Below, piece by piece: positions 18,695-27,409 of a stretch of DNA of 64,000 nt. The stretch's first letter is position 1; every line of letters starts with the position of its first letter. The DNA comes from Microbispora corallina (lineage in GTDB: Bacteria > Actinomycetota > Actinomycetes > Streptosporangiales > Streptosporangiaceae), in contig NZ_BOOC01000007.1 of NCBI RefSeq assembly GCF_016863035.1, forward strand, positions 1 through 64,000. The letters run 5' to 3'. Made by a program: the position numbers and the translations under genes. Below the pieces are notes generated by a model. The model saw only the letters and a list, made by a program, of their open reading frames with translations. It made no database searches and was not told the origin of the DNA.

Positions 18695-19648
18695 ATGACG
18701 AGGGAACTGCTCAGCCGGATCGCCGAGACGTTGTACTGGATCGGCCGGTACGTCGAGCGAGCCGACGACATCGCCCGCCTCCTCGATGTGGCGCTGCGGC
18801 GGGCGCTGGCGGGCGAGGAGGACGGCACGGCCGTGTTCGCGATCCTCGGGCACAAAGGCGCCGGGCCGCAGACGGCCGAGACCATGGTCGGGCGCCTGGC
18901 GTACGACGCAACCGACCCCGGCTCGATCTCCGGCTGCGTCCGCGCGGCCAGGGAGAACGCGCGGGGCGTGCGGGAGATCATCTCCAGCGAGACGTGGGAG
19001 TGCCTCAACGTCACGTGGAACGAGCTGCCCGCGATGCGCGCCGCGGCCGAACGGCTGGGCCCGCACCACTATCTGCGGTACGTCCGCGAGCGGTCGGCGA
19101 TGTTCTTCGGCCTGGCCGACGGGACGATGAGCAGGGACGACGGCTGGCGGTTCATCGTGCTCGGCCGCAGCCTGGAGCGGGCCGACATGACCTCGCGGCT
19201 GCTTGCCGTCTACCACGCGTCCGTCTCCGGGCCGCCCTCGCCGGCCTCCCCGACGTGGCGGCTGCTGCTGGAGGCGTGCGGGGCCGACGAGTCGTTCACC
19301 CGGACCCACCGGGGCGACCGGAGCAAGGTGCTGGAGTTCCTGCTGCTGGACCGGCTGTTTCCCCGGTCGGTCATGCACGCGCTGGCCACGGCCGAGCAGT
19401 GCCTCGCGGAGCTGGCCCCCCACCACGGCCGGGCGGGGATGGCCGACGCCGCGCGGGCCGCGATCGGCCGCGTGCGGATGACGCTGGAGTACGCCGACAC
19501 CGCCTCGCTGCCGGAGCAGCTGCCCGGGCTGCTGGCCGCGCTCCAGGAGGCGGGCGAGGCCGCCACGCTCGCGATCACCGACCGGTTCTTCCAGCACACC
19601 GCCCCCGCCGGCTGGGTGAGAGGAGGCTCCTCGTGGGCTGGCGTGTGA
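18695..19648 (+). CDS. Alpha-E domain protein (COG2307, DUF403)
   Basis: A 317-residue all-helical protein, recognisable from LSRIAETLYWIGRYVERADD, ARENARGVREIISSETWECL, RDDGWRFIVLGRSLERADMT and LLEFLLLDRLFPRSVMHAL-like VLEFLLLDRLFPRSVMHALA. No catalytic motif is known; the family always accompanies the COG2308 ATP-grasp and is predicted to be its helper or a scaffold. GGGAGG precedes the ATG. It is the middle gene of a three-gene operon, and its 3' end overlaps the next gene by 16 bases. Confidence 0.9.
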   Translation: MTRELLSRIAETLYWIGRYVERADDIARLLDVALRRALAGEEDGTAVFAILGHKGAGPQTAETMVGRLAYDATDPGSISGCVRAARENARGVREIISSETWECLNVTWNELPAMRAAAERLGPHHYLRYVRERSAMFFGLADGTMSRDDGWRFIVLGRSLERADMTSRLLAVYHASVSGPPSPASPTWRLLLEACGADESFTRTHRGDRSKVLEFLLLDRLFPRSVMHALATAEQCLAELAPHHGRAGMADAARAAIGRVRMTLEYADTASLPEQLPGLLAALQEAGEAATLAITDRFFQHTAPAGWVRGGSSWAGV

Positions 19649-20469
19649 AGATCGTCCATGTCACCCGCTTCGACTACGACGGCTCGGCCGCGGCGTCGTT
19701 CAACGAGGTGCGGATGTCCCCCCTCGACGACCGCTTCCAGACCACCCTGGACCGGCGGCTCCTCGTCCGGCCCGCCACGCCCGTCTGGTCGTACACGGAC
19801 CACTGGGGGACGCTGGTGAGCGTCTTCGACGTGCCGAAGCCGCACGGGTCGCTCACGATCGAGGCGGTCAGCCGGGTGGAGACGTCCCCGCCGCCGCCCC
19901 TCGCCCCTCCGCTCGGCTGGGACGAGCTGCGCACGGTCGACGGGCCGGTGGCGGAGATGCGGCGGTCCACGCCGTACACGACGATCTCGGAGGAGCTGGC
20001 GGGCGGGGCGCGGGAGCGGGCGGCCGGACGCGACCCGCACGAGGCGGCCGAGGCCATCGCGTGGGGCGTCAACGAGGAGGTCGCGTACGTCCCGGGGGCG
20101 ACCGGGGTGAGCACGAGCGCGCAGGAGGCCTGGGAGCACGGCAAGGGCGTCTGCCAGGACATGGCCCACCTCACGGTGGCGCTGCTGCGGGCGGCCGGCA
20201 TCCCCGCCCGGTACGTGTCGGGCTACCTCCACCCGCAGCGGGACGCGGCCGTCGGCGAGCCGGTGGTCGGGCAGAGCCACGCGTGGGTCGAGTACTGGAC
20301 GGGCGAGTGGAACCCCCTCGACCCCACCAACAGGACGAGGGCGGGCGAGGGGTACGTCGTGGTGGCCCGGGGCCGCGACTACGCCGACGTGCCGCCGATC
20401 AAGGGTGTGTACCAGGGACCGCCCACCGGCCACCAGGAGGTGAGCGTCGAGGTCACCCGCCTCGCCTGA
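19633..20469 (+). CDS. Transglutaminase-like cysteine protease family protein (COG1305)
   Basis: A 278-residue protein. The N-terminal beta domain (KIVHVTRFDYDGSAAASFNE) is typical of the bacterial transglutaminase N-domain. The papain-like triad is visible: Cys in AWEHGKGVCQDMAHL, His in VGQSHAWVEYWTGEW and Asp in WNPLDPTNRT. No signal peptide is present. GTG 19633 has AGGAGG (19621-19626) six bases upstream and lies inside the alpha-E gene, so translation is coupled. Such proteins may form or cleave isopeptide/amide bonds on the product of the ATP-grasp ligase. The 3' end overlaps the convergent TetR gene by 17 bases. Confidence 0.88.
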   Translation: MGWRVKIVHVTRFDYDGSAAASFNEVRMSPLDDRFQTTLDRRLLVRPATPVWSYTDHWGTLVSVFDVPKPHGSLTIEAVSRVETSPPPPLAPPLGWDELRTVDGPVAEMRRSTPYTTISEELAGGARERAAGRDPHEAAEAIAWGVNEEVAYVPGATGVSTSAQEAWEHGKGVCQDMAHLTVALLRAAGIPARYVSGYLHPQRDAAVGEPVVGQSHAWVEYWTGEWNPLDPTNRTRAGEGYVVVARGRDYADVPPIKGVYQGPPTGHQEVSVEVTRLA

Positions 20470-21112
20470 CGGGCGATGCGCGCCCCGCTGCCGGGTCCAC
20501 GGCGAGCGGCCGGGTGAGGCGGGGCAGCGGCTGGGCGGAGGGGCGGGTGCCGGCGAGCAGCAGCGCGAGGTAGCGGCGCCGGTCGTCGCGGCCCGGGTCG
20601 CCGCCCCGCGCGGTGGCCAGCGCCATCACGACGATGGCGGCCAGGTCGCGCACGACGAGGTCGCCGCGCACCTGACCGGCGCGTTGCGCAGCCGCCAGCA
20701 CCTCGCCGAGAGGACCCATGAAGCGCTCGGCGATGTCCACGCTCAGCGCGCCCGACTCCTTGGCGGCCGCGAGCAGCACGCGGTGCGCGGCCAGCGTGTC
20801 GACGGCGGCCGTCAGCGCCCGGACCAGGCCGCGGAACGGGTCGCGCTCCTCCGGCGCGGCGAGCGCGAGCGGCTCGACCTCCTCGGCGAAGTACGTCTGG
20901 AAGGCCGTGCGGACGAGGCCGTCCCGGTCGCCGAACCGGCGGTAGACCGTGGCGATCCCGACCCCGGCGCGCCGCGCGATCTCCTCCAGCGGGACGGCGA
21001 TCCCGGCGTCCTCGAACGCCTCGATCGCCGCCCGCACGATGCGGTCGGAGTTGCGCCGCGCGTCCGCGCGTCCGCACGGCGCCTCCGTCCGCGGCCCGTC
21101 GGCGGGGCGCAC
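20453..21112 (-). CDS. TetR-family repressor linked to P450
   Basis: About 219 residues. The N-terminal helix-turn-helix is clear: RIVRAAIEAFEDAGIAVPLE, then IARRAGVGIATVYRRFGDRD. The C-terminal helical domain (AHRVLLAAAKESGALSVDIA, MALATARGG) should bind a ligand. The likely start is GTG 21112, sharing one base with the P450 stop codon (TAGTG), which signals translational coupling. A GTG six bases upstream is also possible. The protein probably represses its own operon through the long inverted repeat at 22344-22373. Confidence 0.82.
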   Translation of the reverse strand: MRPADGPRTEAPCGRADARRNSDRIVRAAIEAFEDAGIAVPLEEIARRAGVGIATVYRRFGDRDGLVRTAFQTYFAEEVEPLALAAPEERDPFRGLVRALTAAVDTLAAHRVLLAAAKESGALSVDIAERFMGPLGEVLAAAQRAGQVRGDLVVRDLAAIVVMALATARGGDPGRDDRRRYLALLLAGTRPSAQPLPRLTRPLAVDPAAGRASPVRRGG

Positions 21113-22308
21113 TACCACTCCACGGGCAGGGCGGCCAGGCCGTAGACGATGGTGAAGGAGCGGAAGTCGGGCTCGGCGCCGGTGGTCCTGAGCGTGGGGA
21201 AGCGCCGCAGCAGCGCGGGGAACGCGATCCGCATCTCCATCCGGGCGAGCGGCGCGCCCAGGCAGTGGTGGACGCCGTGCCCGAAGGCGACATGGCCGGC
21301 CGCGTCCCTGGTCAGGTCGAGGGTCTCCGGGTCGGTCACCAGGTTGGGGTCGCGGTTGGCGGCCGGCAGCGCGCACACCACGACCTCGCCCGGCCCGATC
21401 CGCTGCCCGCCGATCGTCACCTCGGTCGTGGTGATCTTCGCGGTGCCGCTGTGCACGATGCTGAGCCAGCGGAGCATCTCCTCCACCGCGCCGTCCACCC
21501 GCTCCGGCTCGTCGCGCATGAGCTTGAGCTGACCGGGGTTGCGCAGCAGGGCGAGCGTGCCGAGGGCGAGCATGTTCGAGGTGGTCTCGTGGCCGGCGAG
21601 CAGCAGCAGGGTGCCGATCCCGCTGAGCTCGGCGTCGGTCAGCTCGTCGCCGTGCTCGCGCACCAGCATGCCGAGGAGCGCGTCGTCCGGCTCCGCCCGC
21701 TTCCGGCCGACCAGCTCCTCCATGTACGCCCGGGACTCCAGCTGGACCGCCCGGCGCTCGTCGAGCGGCACCGACAGGTCCAGCATCCGCCGCGTGCGGT
21801 GCTGGAAGCCGTCCCTGTCCTCGTACGGCACGCCGAGCAGCTCGCAGATGACCAGCGAGGGGATCGGCAGCGCGAACGACGTCACGAGGTCGGCGGGCGG
21901 GCCCTGGCGCTCCATCGCGTCGAGGTGGTCGTCGACGATCTCGCGGATGCGCGGCTCCAGGCGTCGCATCCGGCGGACGGTGAACTCCCCGGTCAGCATC
22001 CGGCGCAGGCGGGTGTGCTCGGGCGGGTCCCAGGAGAGCAGGTTGCCGGCCCGCAGGTAGGCGAGCTCGGCGTCGCTCATCGGCGGCGCGGCCGGGCCGC
22101 GGAACGCGAGCGGCCCGGCGATGGGGAACCGCTGGGGGTCGCTCAGCACCTCGCGGACGTCGGCGTACCGCGACACCACCCAGACGTCCACGCCCAGGAA
22201 CGTCTTGGTCCTCGTGACCCCGCCCTCGTCCCGCAGCCGGGCGAGCTCGGGATCGGGGTCGAACTCCCGCCGCCGCATGTAGATCGGTGGCGCCGTGGTC
22301 TCGCTCAC
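21112..22308 (-). CDS. Cytochrome P450
   Basis: A 398-residue soluble bacterial P450. I-helix motif LLAGHETTSN, K-helix ExxR in EEMLRW, and the heme loop AFGHGVHHCLGAPLARMEMR with the axial Cys. It hydroxylates or epoxidises an unknown small molecule using electrons from ferredoxin; no ferredoxin gene is adjacent. GTG start at 22308 has GGGAGG four bases away. It is the first gene of a P450-TetR operon. Confidence 0.93.
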   Translation of the reverse strand: MSETTAPPIYMRRREFDPDPELARLRDEGGVTRTKTFLGVDVWVVSRYADVREVLSDPQRFPIAGPLAFRGPAAPPMSDAELAYLRAGNLLSWDPPEHTRLRRMLTGEFTVRRMRRLEPRIREIVDDHLDAMERQGPPADLVTSFALPIPSLVICELLGVPYEDRDGFQHRTRRMLDLSVPLDERRAVQLESRAYMEELVGRKRAEPDDALLGMLVREHGDELTDAELSGIGTLLLLAGHETTSNMLALGTLALLRNPGQLKLMRDEPERVDGAVEEMLRWLSIVHSGTAKITTTEVTIGGQRIGPGEVVVCALPAANRDPNLVTDPETLDLTRDAAGHVAFGHGVHHCLGAPLARMEMRIAFPALLRRFPTLRTTGAEPDFRSFTIVYGLAALPVEW

Positions 22309-22343
22309 GCAACCTCCCGGTTGACCCGGTGTCGGACGTGCCT

Positions 22344-22373
22344 GACGAAACGATAGTAACCTATCGCTTCGTC
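22344..22373. promoter_or_regulatory. Operator-like inverted repeat in front of P450-TetR
   Basis: GACGAAACGATAG (22344-22356), TAAC, CTATCGCTTCGTC (22361-22373): 13-base arms with one mismatch around a 4-base centre. The position, 36 bases upstream of the P450 start, and the size fit a TetR-family operator. A TAGGTT within it could be a -10 element on the minus strand. Confidence 0.65.
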
Positions 22374-22411
22374 GGACGGGAGGGGCGAACGATCAACCGC
22401 TCCGGCGGCGG

Positions 22412-24202
22412 TCAGGTGAGGTGCCCGGCCAGCCAGCCGGCGACCCGGCGCACGAAGACGGCCCGGTTCGCCGGACGCCGGATCTCGTGGCCCTCGTCCT
22501 CGAACAGCAGCAGCTCGCAGGGCACGCCGTGCCGGCGGGCCGCCGCCACCGTCTGCTCGGCCTCGTACACCGGGACGTTGGTGTCCCGGGCGCCGTGGAC
22601 GACCAGCAGCGGGGCGGTCAGCCGGTCGAAGGCGTGCAGGGGGGACAGGGCGCGCAGCAGGTCGCGGTCGGCCTCCGGATGGCCGTACTCGCTGACGGCC
22701 GCCGCGGCGATCCACGGCTCCGTACGGGCGTAGAACGTGGCGAAGTCGGCCATCCCGCACACGTCCACGCCGGTCCTGAACAGGCCGGGATGGGTCACCA
22801 GCGCGGCCAGCGTGAGGTAGCCGCCGTACGACCAGCCCATGCAGCCGAGGCGGCCCGGGTCGGCGAGGCCCAGCCGGATGAGCAGGGCGGCGCAGTCGGC
22901 CACGTCGTCGATCGCACGGAACCGCAGCGCGCGGTCGTCGGCGCTCCGGAAGGCCCGGCCGAAGCCGCTCGACCCCCGGACGTTGGGGGCGAACACCCCG
23001 ATCCCGGAGGCCAGGAGGGCCTGGTAGAGCGGGTTGAACATGGGCCGCTCCTGGTCCTCCGGCCCGCCGTGCAGGAAGACGACGTACGGCGCCGGCCCGC
23101 TGGCCCCCGGCGGCCGGTGGAGCCAGCCGGTCAGTTCGAGCCCGTCGCGGGCGGGGAAGGCGATCGGCTCGGCGGCCGCCGAGCCGGTCAGCGGCGGGGC
23201 GCCCGCCACCCGCCGGTGCCGTCCGGTCTCCAGGTCGCACAGCACCACGTGGGAGGCCTGCGCCGGTCCCTCGGCCGCCAGGACGGCCGCCGTGCCGTCG
23301 AGCGAGATCCTGATCGACGTCACCACCTCGGCCGGGGGAGGCGGCAGGGGACGGGCCGTCCGGCTCGCCGTGTCGAGGAGCTCAAGCTCCGACCGGCCGC
23401 CGGTGTTCCACACGAGCACCGCGCGGGCGCCGTCGGCGCCGAGGGCGACCAGGTCCAGCTCGGCGTCCGGCCGCTCCGCCAGGACCTCCGGCTCGCCGTC
23501 GCCGCGCACGGCCACGAGGGCGGCGCGGTCGCGCCCGGCGTCGGTCAGCAGATAGGCCGTCGTCCCGTCCGGGGACAGGACGCCGTAGTCGGTCGAGCCG
23601 GGGGCCGCGGGGAGCAGCGGCCGCTCGCCGCCGCCCGGGCCCAGGTCGGCGAGGTACATCCGGCGCACCCCGCGGGGGCCGCGGCGCAGCAGCACCCGGG
23701 CGTGGTCGCGGCTCACGGCCTCCGGGTGCATGAGCGGCCCGGCGGCGACCACCTCGCGGCCGCCGGTCGCGGCGTCCACCAGCAGCGCCTCGGTGAGCCC
23801 GGTGGCGGAGACCTCCGCCACGAGCAGGACGTCGCCGCGGCCGGTCCACCGGACGAACCAGGCGGAGCCGCCGGCGGGGGTCGCCAGTGGGCGCAGGTCG
23901 CCGCCGTCCGGGCGGACCGTCCAGACCTGCGTGTGCTCGCCGCCGCCCGGCACGACGCGCACGGCGAGCCGGCCGCCCGTAGGCGACCAGCTCACCTCGT
24001 CGACCGGCTCCGGCCCCGTGGCGACCGGCCACGCGTCCAGGTCCCCCTCCAGCGGCCGGACCCAGATCCGCGGCACGCCGTCCCTGTCGCAGACGTACGC
24101 CACGGCGCTCCCGTCCGGCGCGAGGGCCGGGGACCGGCAGGTCCAGGCGGTGAGACCGATGTCCTCGGTGGGAGAGAGAGGTGCGCCGAGGATCTCCGCC
24201 AT
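22412..24202 (-). CDS. S9 family (prolyl oligopeptidase-like) peptidase
   Basis: A 596-residue protein: a beta-propeller part (about 1-340, with repeats such as LAPDGSAVAYVCDRDGVPR, LSPDGTTAYLLTDAG) followed by an alpha/beta hydrolase domain. The nucleophile is in GCMGWSYGGYLT, the acid Asp in VVHGARDTNVP and the His in EDEGHEI. S9 enzymes cleave short peptides. ATG 24202 shares one base with the stop codon of the upstream amidotransferase (TGATG), so this is the third gene of a coupled operon with GCS2 and AsnB-like genes. It may process or recycle the small amide they make. There is no signal peptide, so it is probably cytosolic. Confidence 0.88.
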   Translation of the reverse strand: MAEILGAPLSPTEDIGLTAWTCRSPALAPDGSAVAYVCDRDGVPRIWVRPLEGDLDAWPVATGPEPVDEVSWSPTGGRLAVRVVPGGGEHTQVWTVRPDGGDLRPLATPAGGSAWFVRWTGRGDVLLVAEVSATGLTEALLVDAATGGREVVAAGPLMHPEAVSRDHARVLLRRGPRGVRRMYLADLGPGGGERPLLPAAPGSTDYGVLSPDGTTAYLLTDAGRDRAALVAVRGDGEPEVLAERPDAELDLVALGADGARAVLVWNTGGRSELELLDTASRTARPLPPPPAEVVTSIRISLDGTAAVLAAEGPAQASHVVLCDLETGRHRRVAGAPPLTGSAAAEPIAFPARDGLELTGWLHRPPGASGPAPYVVFLHGGPEDQERPMFNPLYQALLASGIGVFAPNVRGSSGFGRAFRSADDRALRFRAIDDVADCAALLIRLGLADPGRLGCMGWSYGGYLTLAALVTHPGLFRTGVDVCGMADFATFYARTEPWIAAAAVSEYGHPEADRDLLRALSPLHAFDRLTAPLLVVHGARDTNVPVYEAEQTVAAARRHGVPCELLLFEDEGHEIRRPANRAVFVRRVAGWLAGHLT

Positions 24203-25989
24203 CAGACTCCTTGCGCCTGCAGCCACAGCTCCAGGAGGCCGAGCTGCCACAGCACGTCGACGCCCGTCGTGGTCCGGTGGGCGCCGGGGGACTCCAGCAC
24301 CTCGTCGACGTACGCCTTGTCGAACAGCCCGCGGGACCGGGCCGCCGGCGCGGTGAGCGCGTCGCGGACCAGGTCGAGGAACGGCCCGTCGATGTGGCGG
24401 ATCGCGGGCACCGGGAAGTAGCCCTTCGGCCGGTCGACGATCTCGGCGGGCAGCAGGGCGCGGCTCGCCTCCTTGAGCACGCCCTTGCCGCCGGAGGCCA
24501 GCTTCAGCTCCGGCGGGCAGGCGGCGGCCAGCTCCACCAGCTCGTGGTCGAGGAACGGCGTGCGCGCCTCCAGGCCGTGCGCCATGGTCATGTTGTCCAC
24601 CCGCTTGACCGGGTCGTCGACCAGCATGACCTCGGTCTCCAGGCGCAGCACCGCGTCGAGCGCGGTGTCGGCCCCCGGCCGGGCGAGGTGGCGGCGCACG
24701 AAGTCGCCGCTGGCGTCGTCGTCGATCAGGTACTCCGGCGCGACGATGCCGGCCAGCGCCTCGTGCGGCCGGTCGAAGAACTCCCCGGCGTACGTCGCGA
24801 AGGCGTCGTGCCGCGCCACGCCCGCGAGCGGCGGGAACCACGAGTAGCCCGCGAACACCTCGTCGGCGCCCTGGCCGGACTGGACGACCTTCACGTGCCT
24901 GGCCACCTCCGCCGACAGCAGGTGGAAGGCCACGCAGTCGTGGCTCACCATCGGCTCGCTCATCGCCCGCACCGCGTCCTCCAGACCCGAAAGCAGCCGG
25001 GTGTCCTCGATGAGGATGCGGTGGTGGTCGGTGCCGAAGCGCTCGGCCACCAGGTCGGAGTAGCGGAACTCGTCACCCGGCTCGCCGCCCGCCGGGTGGA
25101 ACCCGATGCTGAACGTCGACAGGTCCTCCTGGCCCTGCTCGGCCAGCAGCGCCACGATCACGCTGGAGTCGAGCCCGCCGGACAGCAGCACGCCGACCGG
25201 CACGTCCGCCACCATCCGGCGGCGCACGGCGGCCCGCAGCCGGTCGAGGACGGCCTCCCGCCACTCGTCCGGGCCCAGCCCGGCGTACTCCGGCAGGGCC
25301 GAGCGGGTGAACTCGGGCCGCCAGTAGCGGTGGTCGGCGGTCGTGCCGTCGGGCTCCACCGTGCGGACGGTGGCCGGGGGCAGCCTGCGGACCCCCGCGA
25401 GGATCGTGCGCTCGCCCGGCACCAGCGAGTGGAAGGTCATGTAGTGGTGCAGGGCGACCGGGTCGATGTCGGTGCGCACCCCGCCGCCCGCCAGCAGCGC
25501 GGGCAGCGTCGAGGCGAACCGCAGCCGGGCGCCGTCGCCCGAGACGTACAGGGGCTTGATGCCGAGCCGGTCGCGGCCGAGGGTGAGCCGGCCCGTCGCC
25601 TGGTCGACGACGGCGAAGGCGAACATGCCCTTGAAGCGCTCCACACAGCCGGCACCCCAGCGGTGGAACGCCTTGACCAGCACCTCGGTGTCGGAGTCGG
25701 AGAAGAAGCGGTACCCGTCCGCCCGCAGGTCCTCGCGCAGCTCGCGGTAGTTGTACAGGCAGCCGTTGAAGACCGCGGCCAGGCCGAGCGAGCCGTCCAC
25801 CATCGGCTGCGCCGCCTTGTCGCTCAGGTCGATGATCTTCAGCCGGCGGTGGCCGAGGGCGACCGGCCCCTGCAACCACAGCCCCGACCCGTCCGGGCCG
25901 CGGTCGTGCATCGCGTCGGTCATCCGGCCCACCGCCCCGATGTCCGCGGCGCGCCCGTCGAAGCGGATCTCCCCGCTCAGTCCGCACAT
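24202..25989 (-). CDS. Asparagine-synthetase-like amidotransferase (NAGGN amidotransferase type)
   Basis: A 595-residue two-domain protein. MCGLSGEIRF exposes the catalytic Cys2 of a class II glutamine amidotransferase; MHDRGPDGSGLW and VFNGCLYNYRELREDL complete that domain. The C-terminal half is an asparagine synthetase domain with the PP-loop VLLSGGLDSSVIVAL and SGQGADEVFAGY. The sequence resembles N-acetylglutaminylglutamine amidotransferases more than ordinary AsnB. It would amidate a carboxylate at the expense of ATP and glutamine. It overlaps the upstream GCS2 gene by 13 bases and the downstream peptidase by 1, so the three are co-translated. Confidence 0.88.
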   Translation of the reverse strand: MCGLSGEIRFDGRAADIGAVGRMTDAMHDRGPDGSGLWLQGPVALGHRRLKIIDLSDKAAQPMVDGSLGLAAVFNGCLYNYRELREDLRADGYRFFSDSDTEVLVKAFHRWGAGCVERFKGMFAFAVVDQATGRLTLGRDRLGIKPLYVSGDGARLRFASTLPALLAGGGVRTDIDPVALHHYMTFHSLVPGERTILAGVRRLPPATVRTVEPDGTTADHRYWRPEFTRSALPEYAGLGPDEWREAVLDRLRAAVRRRMVADVPVGVLLSGGLDSSVIVALLAEQGQEDLSTFSIGFHPAGGEPGDEFRYSDLVAERFGTDHHRILIEDTRLLSGLEDAVRAMSEPMVSHDCVAFHLLSAEVARHVKVVQSGQGADEVFAGYSWFPPLAGVARHDAFATYAGEFFDRPHEALAGIVAPEYLIDDDASGDFVRRHLARPGADTALDAVLRLETEVMLVDDPVKRVDNMTMAHGLEARTPFLDHELVELAAACPPELKLASGGKGVLKEASRALLPAEIVDRPKGYFPVPAIRHIDGPFLDLVRDALTAPAARSRGLFDKAYVDEVLESPGAHRTTTGVDVLWQLGLLELWLQAQGV

Positions 25990-27122
25990 GTCCTACCCCT
26001 CGGACGCCGCGTGCCGGTGAGCGGGTCCGCGTCGCGCGTCTCCGCGAGGAGCAGGTCCACGACGTCGGTCAACCGCCCGCCGTGGCTGAACGCCTCGCGC
26101 TGGCGGGCGGCCGCGCCGCCGCCGGCCAGCGCCTCGCCGGCGAGGGCGGAGACGAGCTCCCAGTCGCCGTACCGCTCCAGGTACGGCCGCAGGCCGTCCA
26201 GCAGGCCGCGCACCACCGCCGCGGCCGGCCGCGGCACGCCGTCGACCGGGTCGACGAGGTTCCCCTCCAGGCCCGACCGCGCCGCCCGCCACGAGGCGGC
26301 CCGTACCATCTCGAGCCGGATCTCCGGTCCCCGTCCGCCCGCCACGGCCTCGATCTCCCGGGCGACGAGCGCGCGGAACAGCCCGGTGATCAGCACGATG
26401 TCGCCGACCCGGGGGCAGGCGTCGCACACCCGCAGCTCCAGGGTCGGCACGTGGGCGGACGGCCGGACGTCGAAGTAGAGCATGCCGGGGTCGCCGATCA
26501 CTCCCGAGCCGACCAGCTCGTCGACCAGCGCGTCGTACTCGGCGGCGGACGCGAACCGGCCGAGCGGGCCCGCGGTGGGCCAGCGCTGCCACACGAGCGA
26601 CCGGTAACTGGCGTAGCCGGTGTCGGACCCCATCCAGTACGGCGAGCTGCAGCTGAGCGCGAGCAGCGGGGGCAGCCAGGGGGCGAGGCGGTGCGCCACG
26701 GCCACCGCCAGGTCCCGGTCCCGCACCTCGGCGTGCACCTGTGTCCCGCAGATCAGCTGCTCCCGGGCGAGCGCCTGGTAGTCGCCCAGCATCTGCTCGT
26801 ACCGGGGATCCGGGGAGATCTTCATCGTCTCGGGGTCGACCAGCGGCACCGTCCCGGCGGCCACGACGCCGAGGCCGAGGCCGTCCGCGGCCTCGATCAC
26901 CCCCCGGCGCAGCGCGCGAAGGTCCGCCGCGAGGTCCTCCAGCCGGGCGAACGGCCGGCTGTTGGCCTCCACCACCGAACGCTGGAGCTCCTGGCTGTAG
27001 CGGTCGGCGGGTAACTGTTCGAGCAGGACGCCGGCACGAGGGACGAGCTGCCGGGTGCTCAGGTCGACGATGTGGAACTCCTCCTCGACGCCGACCGCCA
27101 TCGCTTCCCCGAGGTCCGTCAT
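25977..27122 (-). CDS. Carboxylate-amine ligase, GCS2/YbdK family
   Basis: A 381-residue protein of the glutamate-cysteine ligase 2 (COG2170) family, recognisable from MAVGVEEEFHIVDLSTRQLV, QELQRSVVEANSRPFARLED, LICGTQVHAEVRDRDLAVAV, SCSSPYWMGSDTGYASYRS and DVRPSAHVPTLELRVCDACP. Members condense a carboxylate with an amine using ATP. Here it heads an operon with an NAGGN-type amidotransferase and an S9 peptidase, so it probably makes the dipeptide-like substrate for amidation. The start is ATG 27122. The usual acetyltransferase/ATP-grasp partner of NAGGN synthesis is absent, so the product may differ from NAGGN. Confidence 0.88.
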   Translation of the reverse strand: MTDLGEAMAVGVEEEFHIVDLSTRQLVPRAGVLLEQLPADRYSQELQRSVVEANSRPFARLEDLAADLRALRRGVIEAADGLGLGVVAAGTVPLVDPETMKISPDPRYEQMLGDYQALAREQLICGTQVHAEVRDRDLAVAVAHRLAPWLPPLLALSCSSPYWMGSDTGYASYRSLVWQRWPTAGPLGRFASAAEYDALVDELVGSGVIGDPGMLYFDVRPSAHVPTLELRVCDACPRVGDIVLITGLFRALVAREIEAVAGGRGPEIRLEMVRAASWRAARSGLEGNLVDPVDGVPRPAAAVVRGLLDGLRPYLERYGDWELVSALAGEALAGGGAAARQREAFSHGGRLTDVVDLLLAETRDADPLTGTRRPRGRTCAD

Positions 27123-27156
27123 CTGGCCGCTCCATCACGTGCGCCGCTAGTGGGAT

Positions 27157-27177
27157 TTTTGGCCCTCTGCCCCAAAA
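27157..27177. promoter_or_regulatory. Short inverted repeat upstream of the GCS2 operon
   Basis: TTTTGG (27157-27162) and CCAAAA (27172-27177) flank nine bases, 35 bases upstream of the GCS2 start codon, in a locally AT-rich patch. It could be an operator or promoter element; no -35/-10 pair is convincing. Confidence 0.3.
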
Positions 27178-27204
27178 GTCGGCTTTCGCACCTCGGGTCG
27201 CCGG

Positions 27205-27345
27205 TCAGCCTTCCGGACGGCCCTCCTCGGCGCGGTGGACGCGGGTCCAGGTGGCGCCGCACCCGCAGCGGTACCGCTCGACGAGGTCGCCGTCCTCGGT
27301 GACGGCCAGGTCGTCGGCGAGGCGGACGTGGACGTGCGTGCTCAT
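27205..27345 (-). CDS. Very small Cys-containing hypothetical protein
   Basis: A 46-residue protein starting at ATG 27345, with GGAGGA upstream. It reads STHVHVRLADDLAVTEDGDL, then VERYRCGCGATWTRVHRAEE. The CGC pair is short of a full zinc ribbon. It lies between the monooxygenase and the GCS2 operon on the same strand. Function unknown; the strong ribosome site and start position are the main support. Confidence 0.5.
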   Translation of the reverse strand: MSTHVHVRLADDLAVTEDGDLVERYRCGCGATWTRVHRAEEGRPEG

Positions 27346-27409
27346 GGGGGTCGTCCTCCGGGGGTCGAGCGGGGTGGACGCGTTCACCATACGTGCATCC
27401 GTCCGCATG

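Noticed and set aside
24181-26478. A 765-codon plus-strand open reading opposite the amidotransferase and GCS2 genes
   Set aside because: Its composition (Arg/His/Val/Gln-rich) is that of a frame shadow in high-GC DNA; the minus-strand genes have clear catalytic motifs.
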